12,743 bases of DNA from JBCCSZ01 sp039199225. GTDB lineage: Bacteria; Bacteroidota; Bacteroidia; Chitinophagales; Saprospiraceae. The first letter of the stretch is position 1. The number at the start of each line of letters is the position of its first letter. The notes below the pieces were generated by a model. The model was not told the DNA's origin, did not search any database, and worked only from the letters and a program-made list of their open reading frames with translations. Positions 1 to 6,676 of this stretch are shown here, piece by piece. The stretch is taken from contig JBCCSZ010000234.1 of assembly GCA_039199225.1 (NCBI GenBank), positions 1-12,743 on the forward strand. The letters are read 5' to 3'. The translations under genes were made by a program, and so were the position numbers.

Positions 1-84
1 CCTACCGAGGCGGGGATTTATGACCCGTCAGCGCTCACGCTATCGCGCCATGTCCCAAGATCTTAGCGTTTGACGGGCATCTAA

Positions 85-132
85 TCACAAAACCATTAGA
101 TCACAAAACCACCAGATCACTAAATCACACAC
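85..132. repeat. Short degenerate tandem repeat (16-bp unit)
   Basis: Two adjacent 16-bp units, TCACAAAACCATTAGA (85-100) and TCACAAAACCACCAGA (101-116), match at 14 of 16 positions. A weaker third copy follows at 117-132, and another ATCACAAA lies just inside the end of the metallopeptidase gene (138-145). The array sits in the non-coding spacer immediately downstream of that gene. No stem with a T-tract is apparent, so I do not call it a terminator. It is probably a small slippage-type repeat. Confidence 0.6.
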
Positions 133-138
133 CCCCAA

Positions 139-993
139 TCACAAACTCGTTGCAGCAAAAGTATCTCCTTCGCTGAGGTCGCCGGTTTTCAGACCTTTGA
201 CAAACCAGTTCATGCGCTGTTCGGAGGTGCCGTGTGTGAAAGTTTCGGGGACAACATAGCCTTGGGCTTCCATTTGCAGGCGGTCGTCACCGATGGCACG
301 GGCGGCATTTAGGGCTTCTTCGAGGTCTCCCTCTTCCAGAAATTGCTTCATTTTTTGACCGTGGTGCGCCCAGACACCCGCCAGGAAGTCGGCTTGTAGT
401 TCCAGTCGAACAGATAGCTCATTGGCTTGGGCTTTGGGTAGGCGGCGCTGACGGGAAGAGACCTCCGTTGTGATGCCTAAGAGGTGTTGTACGTGGTGAG
501 CAACTTCGTGGGCTACCACATAAGCCATCGCAAAATCACCGGGCGCTCGGAAGCGATCTTTTAGTTGGCGGTAGAAATCGAGATCGATGTAAACGCTTTG
601 GTCGGCGGGGCAGTAGAAGGGGCCGGTGGCGGCACTGGCAAATCCACAGGCAGAACGATCCTGGCTGCTGAAGAGTACCAAGGTCGGCTCTACGTAGCGT
701 TTGCCAAATTGCTCGCGGAAAAGTTTGTGCCAGACGTCTTCCGTTTCTTTGAGTACGACAGAGACAAATTGCGCCAATGCATCTTCCTGTTCATTGGGTA
801 CGTAGGCTTCCGACTGTTGTGGTGCGGGTTGCTGAATCTGGTCGATGAGGCCGCTGGGGTCTTGGCCTGTAAAAAGGGCGAATGCTAATAAGAGGAGGGT
901 TCCAATTCCAATGCCTGCTCCTGCTTGTGTCCGACGCCGCTTGCGTCTGCGATCGTCAACATTTTGACTGCCTTCTCTGCCTTGCCAACGCAT
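139..993 (-). CDS. ypfJ: YpfJ-family membrane-anchored neutral zinc metallopeptidase
   Basis: A 284-residue protein, normal length for the YpfJ/KPN_02809 putative neutral zinc metallopeptidase family. The N-terminus MRWQGREGSQNVDDRR is the family's signature opening and fixes the start codon. A basic stretch (residues 15-22) is followed by one hydrophobic segment (about 24-42), so the catalytic part should lie outside the cytoplasmic membrane. The zinc motif HEVAH spans residues 162-166, and the third ligand or helper glutamate probably lies in LELQADFLAG (E199). Cys116 and Cys128 could form a disulfide in the exported domain. The conserved C-terminal block THGTSEQRMNWF (253-264) is also present. 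It begins 183 bp downstream of the T9SS protein gene and need not be co-transcribed with it. The substrate is unknown for the family. The family call is firm; a physiological role cannot be given. Confidence 0.93.
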   Translation of the reverse strand: MRWQGREGSQNVDDRRRKRRRTQAGAGIGIGTLLLLAFALFTGQDPSGLIDQIQQPAPQQSEAYVPNEQEDALAQFVSVVLKETEDVWHKLFREQFGKRYVEPTLVLFSSQDRSACGFASAATGPFYCPADQSVYIDLDFYRQLKDRFRAPGDFAMAYVVAHEVAHHVQHLLGITTEVSSRQRRLPKAQANELSVRLELQADFLAGVWAHHGQKMKQFLEEGDLEEALNAARAIGDDRLQMEAQGYVVPETFTHGTSEQRMNWFVKGLKTGDLSEGDTFAATSL

Positions 994-1141
994 ATCTTTA
1001 TTTGTTTTAGGTTAGAAATAAATTTTTGAGATTGTAAGCAGTTCGCAACTATTTAAACGAGCTATGTGAAAAAGATTTCATGCAAATCATTGGTTCCTAT
1101 AATTCCACGAGCTGCTTAATTCCCTACACGAAAATAAAACT

Positions 1142-1151
1142 TTTCGCGAAA
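1142..1151. promoter_or_regulatory. Perfect 10-bp palindrome in intergenic spacer
   Basis: TTTCGCGAAA is a perfect palindrome located in the 183-bp spacer between the metallopeptidase gene and the T9SS gene, about 150 bp upstream of the metallopeptidase start. It could be a regulator site for that gene. A 10-bp palindrome can occur by chance, and no promoter elements are recognisable around it. The rest of the 994-1176 spacer shows no gene and no clear terminator. Confidence 0.2.
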
Positions 1152-1176
1152 CCGGAACGCCCCCTTTGAAAAAACT

Positions 1177-4100
1177 TTATCGCTTTACAAAGCTTAATAT
1201 TTGAGGGTTAGAGGCTCCGTCTGTCAAGCTGATAAAATAGACTCCTGCAGGTAAGTCTGCCAGGGTAATATCCAGCTGGTTTTGACCTGCGGCCGATGAC
1301 AGCGACCTTGAAAAAACCCGCTGACCAGTGGCGGCATGGATGTGTATTTCGGCCTTTGCAGACGCATCGCTTTGCCATTGTACCCACAAGCGACTCGACA
1401 CCGGATTGGGAGCAATTTGCAAGGAAGCCGTCGAAGCAGAAGATTGGCTTTGGGTAGATTGCCTTTGGTTGGCAGACGATCGCAACGGCTGCAAGTCAAC
1501 GAGCGCCTCATCGTCTTCATCCGCTGTTTGATCTTGATCGTTGTCCGGCATTGCATCCCAATCCAAAGGGGAAGACGCCACAAGCTGTGCAAATGCCTTA
1601 CGCGGACCGTCCTCCTTAAGCGAAAAGAGCGTCAAGCTCAAGGTTGCCTCCTCCCCTGCCCCCAATTCATCAATGGCCCATTCCTGCAACCAATCGTTGT
1701 AATCGCCGAGGGTTTCTGATTTTTCAGTAAAAACAAAATCCTCTGGGAAGGGAAAATCGATGAGCAGGTCTTTGGCCGCAATATTGCCTTTGTTCTCCAC
1801 CTTCAGCTCAAATACTACAAAATCAAATATTTCAAATACCGTCTCATCTGCTTCTAGCGACAACTCCAAATCCACAAAGTCGCCTTCTATCGGCTCGAAA
1901 CGGACGATCAATTCATTCGATACAGGATTGACATTACCTTCCAAATCCATCACTTTTCCACTCAACAATCGCAACTTGACCAAGCCCGCTTCTCTAGGCA
2001 ATACCTGCAAGCTGTAGTTTTGTCCACTCCCATTGAGGTTTTCGATGGATCCATTTTCAATGGCAAAGTCCTCGATTTCAAGTCCTTGGATGGCTTCCGA
2101 AAAACGAATTGCAACTGTAAAGGCTTCCAAAACAGTCGATTGGCTGCTCGTTAAAACAGCCAGCGGAGGCGTCCGGTCAATTTCGCCAGGACCAGGCGTA
2201 AGGATAAGCACGGCTTCGTCGTCTTCGATCACCTGCCCTTGCACACCATTGCCAGGAGCAGAATCTTTGTCTTCTGTATCTTGCTGTACAACTTGCGTAT
2301 AAAAAGAAATCTGCTCTTCTTGCAAGGTAAACAAGCGCAATTTCAATGTTTGTGTACTGCCAGCTACCACCTTACCAAGCCGCCATAGGCCATCCCAATC
2401 AGCATAGGTTCCCTGAGAAATTTCACTCTCGGTAAAGGCCAACCCCTCTGGAAGTTTGGCTGCTACCTGGACATTGTCTGCATCCTTCGCACTGCTGTTC
2501 TGCAGAACGATTTCAAGGTCTATGAATTCATAAATTTCAAAGTTCTGGCGATCTGCTCGAATGCTGAGCGATAGGTCTGTTTTATCATCGGCGGTTGGTT
2601 TGGGAGAAAAAGTCAACTGTGCCTCGTCGTCTTCATTGACAGATTGGCCATCGAAATTGCCAGGAGACGAATCGGGGTCTGGCAAATCAGCCGTCGCAAG
2701 TTCGGCGCCTATGGTAAAAGCATTGTCCAGTTGATGAATGCGGGCCTCTAGGGTCAGCTGAATGGAGGCATCCACTGCAAGCTGCGCTACCGACCAGGTG
2801 TTGGCAGCAGTGGCGTAGTTGGGATCGTCTGTCGAAATGCTGATGTAATCGGGCAGGATCGTTTTGACGCTCAGATTCGTTGCTACTTCCGGGCCTTTGT
2901 TGCTCAGTTGCAGTTGGAGTTGTACGACATCGTCGACTTGCAGGTCATCGGTTCGATCGGCACTAAGGGACAACTCAATGTCTGCAGAAGGTTGTGGCTG
3001 CTCGCAATCGTTGCAAATCGGATGGTTCCAAAAATTCAAAAGGCCCACATCCCGACTGTTGACAATCCATCGCTCTGCATTGTCGGCATGGCCATAGTAA
3101 GACAGTCCAGTGTAGTCATGTGGAACAGCTGACAATTGCAAGTAGATTTTATGGCCATCTGTCCAACCATCACTGATAGACACATTGCCACCTTCCAAGG
3201 CAAAATCCGACCAAGGCCATCCTTCCACCAATAATTCCCCATCGACCGAAGTCATTTCCAGCTCCAACAAATCTGGCTCGACAAAGGTAATTTTGCCGAC
3301 ATCAGCCGGAGCGACATCAAAGGACGGCTGGCCGTACATCTGGCTGGCCATCAGAGCATAAAGCTGGTTGCCGAGCTTGTCATGCCCACCAAGATATTCA
3401 AAGTGGCAACGAACACTGGCATCCGTCGTTGCTTTGGTCGTCGACATAATTTCCACCTGATCCAATTCACGCGCCAATTGGCGCTGGGCCTCCATAATGG
3501 CAGGCGAAGGATGGCCGCACATCTGGTAGCGCACCTGAAAGAGGTACACCCTTGGCCAGCGATAGTCTGCCATCCAATCGTCGTATAAATCTTTGAACCG
3601 CGTTTTGTATTCCTCCAAAGTCGTCAACCAGCCGTCGGTCTCGCCCTGGTACCAAAGCACGGCCCTGATGCGGTCGGCCACTCCGGCAGCTTCCAAACGC
3701 CGCCTCATCTTACCATAATTACCCGCTTCTGGATTGGCATCGTCCTTGAGAAAATGTAAGATTTCTTTTCCTCCCTCTGCCTCATTGAAAATCGCCACAG
3801 GCATCCCCAATTCGGTAATCATGGATTTCGCCAGACGGCCACCCCACAATCCTGGGAAGGTCCGATTCATCAGCTCCCAGCCCAGCCCACTGCTGTAAGA
3901 GCGCGCATACAAATCATAGTCGTTGGGATGCATTCCGGCACCTGCAATGGCATTGGATTGACCATTGATGATGAATACCTCCCCGGCGACCAGTTCATCT
4001 GCCGAGGCAATGGGCGTTTCAAAAGCACCATTCAGTCCAGCCAGCTCTAAGCGGAAGGAAGCCAATTCAGCGGGAATGTCTACAGTAAATTGGAAATCCG

Positions 4101-4368
4101 CCCGATTCTCTGTGTAAGACAGATCGATCGTTTGGACACTGTAAAGCTCATTGTTGCGATAGAGCGACAACTTCATGGCCACATAGCCAGAAGAGGCAGC
4201 GACAGAGCCTTCGGCCTTAGCCTGCCCCATGTTGGTTGCCAAATCACGGGGAAACAATTGTCGATAAGTCGGAAAGACCTGAATGTCTACGGCATTTTGT
4301 GCCTGAGATATTGCAACGAACAGCAAAAAAGAGATGGCGAATGCCAATACAGACCGGATGCTTAACAT
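1177..4368 (-). CDS. Secreted SGNH/sialate O-acetylesterase-like esterase with DUF11 repeats and T9SS sorting domain
   Basis: A 1063-residue modular secreted protein. Residues 1-23 form a Sec signal peptide ending SQAQ. Residues about 125-345 are a sialate-O-acetylesterase-like SGNH hydrolase: INGQSN (S138 as nucleophile), WYQGETD (239-245) and a probable catalytic His in LGGHDKLG (H329). Three DUF11-type repeats follow (about 463-590, 597-725, 830-958), each ending in an acidic stretch that closes with EDDEA. A bacterial Ig-like domain (about 731-825) sits between the second and third. A Ser/Gln-rich linker (964-980) leads to a type A T9SS C-terminal domain (982-1063). By family knowledge such esterases remove acetyl groups from carbohydrates; the real substrate is unknown, and with no sialidase or polysaccharide genes beside it sialate is not assured. 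The protein should be secreted and attached to the cell surface. A candidate promoter lies about 110 bp upstream of the start. Confidence 0.9.
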   Translation of the reverse strand: MLSIRSVLAFAISFLLFVAISQAQNAVDIQVFPTYRQLFPRDLATNMGQAKAEGSVAASSGYVAMKLSLYRNNELYSVQTIDLSYTENRADFQFTVDIPAELASFRLELAGLNGAFETPIASADELVAGEVFIINGQSNAIAGAGMHPNDYDLYARSYSSGLGWELMNRTFPGLWGGRLAKSMITELGMPVAIFNEAEGGKEILHFLKDDANPEAGNYGKMRRRLEAAGVADRIRAVLWYQGETDGWLTTLEEYKTRFKDLYDDWMADYRWPRVYLFQVRYQMCGHPSPAIMEAQRQLARELDQVEIMSTTKATTDASVRCHFEYLGGHDKLGNQLYALMASQMYGQPSFDVAPADVGKITFVEPDLLELEMTSVDGELLVEGWPWSDFALEGGNVSISDGWTDGHKIYLQLSAVPHDYTGLSYYGHADNAERWIVNSRDVGLLNFWNHPICNDCEQPQPSADIELSLSADRTDDLQVDDVVQLQLQLSNKGPEVATNLSVKTILPDYISISTDDPNYATAANTWSVAQLAVDASIQLTLEARIHQLDNAFTIGAELATADLPDPDSSPGNFDGQSVNEDDEAQLTFSPKPTADDKTDLSLSIRADRQNFEIYEFIDLEIVLQNSSAKDADNVQVAAKLPEGLAFTESEISQGTYADWDGLWRLGKVVAGSTQTLKLRLFTLQEEQISFYTQVVQQDTEDKDSAPGNGVQGQVIEDDEAVLILTPGPGEIDRTPPLAVLTSSQSTVLEAFTVAIRFSEAIQGLEIEDFAIENGSIENLNGSGQNYSLQVLPREAGLVKLRLLSGKVMDLEGNVNPVSNELIVRFEPIEGDFVDLELSLEADETVFEIFDFVVFELKVENKGNIAAKDLLIDFPFPEDFVFTEKSETLGDYNDWLQEWAIDELGAGEEATLSLTLFSLKEDGPRKAFAQLVASSPLDWDAMPDNDQDQTADEDDEALVDLQPLRSSANQRQSTQSQSSASTASLQIAPNPVSSRLWVQWQSDASAKAEIHIHAATGQRVFSRSLSSAAGQNQLDITLADLPAGVYFISLTDGASNPQILSFVKR

Positions 4369-4482
4369 AGTGATTGTGCTAAAGGGTGTTAGGTGCTAAT
4401 GTTTTGCTTAAAAATCAGTTAGTGGAACAAGCTGACCAATCAATGGTATTCAGATAGGGTTCGGAAGAAAGCGGTAAAGCAT

Positions 4483-4517
4483 CAAATATAAGCCAAGTTG
4501 TGGTGAATGAAAGCAAA
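4483..4517 (-). promoter_or_regulatory. Candidate Bacteroidota-type promoter for the T9SS esterase gene
   Basis: On the minus strand TATATTTG (4490-4483) matches the Bacteroidota -7 consensus TAnnTTTG exactly. A TTTG (4517-4514) lies upstream as a possible -33 element. The 23-bp spacing is a little longer than the usual 19-21 bp, which lowers confidence. It would place the transcript start roughly 110 nt before the esterase ATG, between that gene and the upstream terminators, which is a sensible position. Confidence 0.4.
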
Positions 4518-4589
4518 TTTGGATGATTTTGTCTGAAAATCCAGCTTTACAGAGACGTAGTAATGCATGGTTCTGGTGCAAAGACCAAC

Positions 4590-4628
4590 AAAAAAGCCCT
4601 CCGGGAAATACAATTCCCAGAAGGCTTT
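4590..4628 (-). terminator. Strong intrinsic terminator, minus strand (distal of a tandem pair)
   Basis: Read on the minus strand, a 15-bp stem (4628-4614 with 4607-4593) closes a 6-nt loop TTGTAT and runs into TTTTTT (three Ts in the stem, three after it). All 15 positions pair on the minus strand if two G-U pairs are allowed. On the plus strand those two become C-A mismatches, so the hairpin is built for minus-strand RNA. It ends transcription coming from the ABC ATPase side, upstream of the esterase promoter. Confidence 0.85.
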
Positions 4629-4702
4629 CCGATTCAAAAACGACTATTTCTCAATTTTGGAGCTTATACAATGTTGTGTTATGGCCAGTAGTTGAACAGA
4701 GC

Positions 4703-4732
4703 AAAAAGCATCGGACACAAACGGCCCGATGC
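4703..4732 (-). terminator. Intrinsic terminator, minus strand (proximal of a tandem pair)
   Basis: On the minus strand GCATCGGGC (4732-4724) pairs with GTCCGATGC (4716-4708), giving 9 bp with one G-U. The loop is 7 nt and TTTTTGC follows. It lies 75 bp before the second terminator in the same orientation. Both serve the transcript that contains the ABC ATPase gene or the unassigned stretch downstream of it. Confidence 0.75.
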
Positions 4733-4889
4733 TGTATAACTCTATTTACCTATCGGCATATCGGAAGTTGGCGGATCGATGGAACCACCAGCCATCTTCC
4801 TCATTGGATTTCGTTGTGCATTGGGCCGTTCAGCATCGGTTCGTGATCTTCGCCCGGTGCGGCCCATTGATCGTGTCTGCTGTGCGCCC

Positions 4890-4906
4890 TTGTCTCAGAC
4901 TTTTCG
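4890..4906 (-). repeat. Direct repeat, copy B (downstream copy)
   Basis: On the minus strand this reads CGAAAAGTCTGAGACAA, the partner of the copy at 5052-5068. As in the other copy, CACA, CAGACA and ATGG follow in order; here the ATG (4865-4867) opens the 41-codon ORF. The shared order of elements suggests duplication of about 50 bp, now diverged. Confidence 0.6.
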
Positions 4907-5051
4907 CTGCTACGGTCGGAAGCTCTACAGATGTTCAAAACAGCGCCCTGTTTGACTAATGTTAAATTGATCCTGTAGCTTTGGCGAAATGACCGTCTTC
5001 TTGCGTCGGCTTTATCCATGGCGTTGTCTGTTTTGTGTGAAGCCTACTCTA

Positions 5052-5068
5052 TTGTCTCAGGCTTTTCG
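5052..5068 (-). repeat. Direct repeat, copy A (upstream copy)
   Basis: On the minus strand this reads CGAAAAGCCTGAGACAA. It recurs 162 bp further along (4890-4906) with one mismatch in 17. Weaker similarity continues after it (CACA…CAGACA…ATGG), ending at the ATG of the 72-codon ORF (5017-5019). Confidence 0.6.
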
Positions 5069-5108
5069 GCATCCGCCTTCCTGGTGTTCGATGACTTGTC
5101 CGTGGTCC

Positions 5109-5804
5109 TCAACCCACCACTTTGAAGGGGCTGTTGATTTTTTCGGTTACCACTTTGCCATCAAACAGATTGATGATCCGATTGGCATACTGGGCGTCTT
5201 TGTCTGAGTGGGTAACCATGATGATGGTTGTTCCTTGGCGGTTGAGTTCGGCCAGTAGTTCCATGACTTGTTTGCCATTGGCAGAATCGAGATTTCCGGT
5301 GGGCTCATCTGCCAAGATCACCTTTGGGTTGGTGACGATGGCCCGTGCGATGGCTACGCGCTGCTGCTGTCCACCCGACAATTGCGGCGGATGGTGGTCT
5401 TTGCGATGAATGATTTGCATGCGCGCCAGTGCCGCCTCGATTTTTTCCCGTCGCTCCGCCTTCGGCATTCGGACGTAAGACAGGGGCAATTCCACATTTT
5501 GATAGACAGACAACTCATCAATCAGGTTAAAGCTTTGAAAGACAAAACCGATGTTTCCCTTTCTCAAGCGAGACCTTTCCGATTCGGAGTAATTGGATAC
5601 TTCCTCATCTCCAAACCAGTATTCTCCGGCGGAGGCGCGGTCCAACATTCCCAGAATATTCAGCAGGGAAGATTTCCCACAGCCCGAAGGCCCCATAATG
5701 GCGATGAACTCTCCGCGCTCAATATTGATATTGATCTTGTTGACAGCAGTTGTTTCTATGTCTTCTGTTGAATAAATTTTTTCCAGATTCTTGATCCTTA
5801 TCAT
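5109..5804 (-). CDS. MacB/LolD-type ABC transporter ATP-binding protein (no adjacent permease)
   Basis: A 231-residue stand-alone nucleotide-binding subunit, standard length for the MacB/LolD/FtsE-like group. Its motifs are Walker A GPSGCGKSS (38-46), Q-loop Q90, signature LSGGQQQR (142-149), Walker B VILADEP (162-168), D-loop NLDSANG and switch His199. By family knowledge these ATPases drive FtsX-like permeases that move lipoproteins, peptides or toxins by mechanotransmission. No permease or membrane-fusion partner is encoded on either side in this window, so the partner must be elsewhere. The start at 5804 gives the expected N-terminus (MIRIKNLEKIYS) and follows a weak GGAAC. A hairpin 38 bp upstream separates it from the membrane-protein gene, so it is probably a separate transcription unit. 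Whether it belongs to the peptide cluster is open. Confidence 0.92.
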   Translation of the reverse strand: MIRIKNLEKIYSTEDIETTAVNKININIERGEFIAIMGPSGCGKSSLLNILGMLDRASAGEYWFGDEEVSNYSESERSRLRKGNIGFVFQSFNLIDELSVYQNVELPLSYVRMPKAERREKIEAALARMQIIHRKDHHPPQLSGGQQQRVAIARAIVTNPKVILADEPTGNLDSANGKQVMELLAELNRQGTTIIMVTHSDKDAQYANRIINLFDGKVVTEKINSPFKVVG

Positions 5805-5841
5805 TGTTCCGATATTTTAAGTATTTAGAGTTAATAGTATA

Positions 5842-5874
5842 AAGGCAGACTTATCAATTTTCAAAGTCTGCCTT
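5842..5874 (-). terminator. Perfect 11-bp hairpin, likely terminator of the cluster block
   Basis: AAGGCAGACTT (5842-5852) and AAGTCTGCCTT (5864-5874) are exact inverse complements around an 11-nt loop. On the minus strand the stem is followed by TATACTATTAA, so the T-tract is poor: the only uninterrupted Ts are the two in the stem. It lies 67 bp beyond the stop of the membrane-protein gene and upstream of the ABC ATPase gene, where a terminator would be expected. A protein-binding site or processing hairpin remains possible. Confidence 0.6.
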
Positions 5875-5940
5875 CCTTTCTGATGCAAGGGGTATGGGGC
5901 TTCGTTGGGCTACAATAAAGGTTTGCTTCCTCAAATTTCT

Positions 5941-6624
5941 TTAAGGCTTTAGGAGATCGCGGTACAAAACGCAGAAGGAAGCATGGTATAGCAAAAAGCA
6001 CCCCAAGGCCAGTAAGTAAGGTCGGTAATCGCGCTTGTAGAGTACATCGTATAAAATGAGTGCCAGTAGGATAAAATCAGTAATGCCGTAGGTAAAAAAC
6101 ATGACGTTTGGAAAAGGAATATCAAACCAGAAAATCCCAATGCGGGTAATTGTCTGATCGAGTAGAATGATGGCCAGTGCAACCATGTACCGCATGTGTC
6201 CACCGATGTTTTTGTTTTTGATGTCGCGAATAGACAGTCCAAAAAACAATACCATCATAATGCCACATACGACGGGAAAAAGCAAGTTCTTCAGGTTGTC
6301 GGCGATGGCCAAGCCATTGATGATTCCCCGGTGGTATACATGAAACATCATCCCGATGGAAGTCAGGATGACCATCGGAAAAACACCGTAGGTAATCTTT
6401 CCCAGTAACTTGTGCAGCTTATTTTTCTTGTAGAGAATCAGTATCGGCTGAACGATCAGTAACAACACCCAGGTAATCATGAAGAATGCATGGGAGTGAA
6501 TCAATATTTCGAGCATTGAACTTAGGCCCGGTATTGCATTGAAATAGGTTTTGAAGAATGCAAAAAACACGAGCGCAATCAGTAGCGTCATAAAATGACC
6601 TACGTATTTATATCCTTTTTCCAT
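5941..6624 (-). CDS. Seven-helix integral membrane protein of unknown function
   Basis: A 227-residue protein with about seven predicted transmembrane segments (roughly 10-29, 40-65, 75-97, 111-131, 145-166, 174-194, 201-221). Histidines sit at helix borders: IHSHAFF (H43, H45), LHKLLG (H71), MMFHVYH (H95, H98) and GGHMRYM (H143). This pattern (HxHAxF…W…LHxxLG…HxRYM) resembles uncharacterised bacterial membrane proteins near the DUF2306 type; I recognise the pattern, not a function. Paired intramembrane histidines could hold haem or metal, which is only inference. It starts 52 bp downstream of the KMO-like gene and is probably co-transcribed with it. It lacks the features of a known transporter or a peptidase such as CPBP/CAAX. 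A role in immunity, redox chemistry or transport for the neighbouring pathway cannot be told apart from the sequence. Confidence 0.85.
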   Translation of the reverse strand: MEKGYKYVGHFMTLLIALVFFAFFKTYFNAIPGLSSMLEILIHSHAFFMITWVLLLIVQPILILYKKNKLHKLLGKITYGVFPMVILTSIGMMFHVYHRGIINGLAIADNLKNLLFPVVCGIMMVLFFGLSIRDIKNKNIGGHMRYMVALAIILLDQTITRIGIFWFDIPFPNVMFFTYGITDFILLALILYDVLYKRDYRPYLLALGCFLLYHASFCVLYRDLLKP

Positions 6625-6676
6625 TACCGCTGATGCATTTTTCTGTTATCAAATAGAGTTCGATCCCTTCTTTTCT

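Larger units (their letters stand above)
4733..5108 (-). other. Unassigned 375-bp stretch between ABC ATPase gene and terminators
   Basis: There is no convincing gene here. Two overlapping minus-strand ORFs exist: one of 72 codons (4801-5019, opening MDKADARRRSFRQ) and one of 41 codons (4742-4867, opening MGRTGRRSRT and ending DPPTSDMPIGK), whose stop lies 9 bp before the terminator stem. Both are rich in charged residues and resemble no family I know. The stretch has a diverged internal duplication (separate entry) and a 7-bp inverted repeat TGGGCCG/CGGCCCA (4822-4828, 4860-4866). It could be a long 3' untranslated region, a small structured RNA, a remnant of a decayed gene or a pair of tiny genes. 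The sequence alone does not decide between these. Confidence 0.4.

Noticed and set aside
565..888. 107-codon plus-strand ORF inside the metallopeptidase gene
   Set aside because: It is antisense to the HEVAH-containing gene and shows no recognisable domain.
1182..1193. GCTTTACAAAGC hairpin at the end of the T9SS gene as a terminator
   Set aside because: The loop would be only 2 nt and the stem lies inside the coding sequence; the T-run after it is displaced.
4523..4959. Plus-strand ORFs across the terminator region
   Set aside because: They run through two terminator hairpins and match no family; all neighbouring genes are on the minus strand.
5268..5771. 167-codon plus-strand ORF opposite the ABC ATPase gene
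   Set aside because: It is the shadow of a strongly conserved ATPase with all motifs on the other strand.
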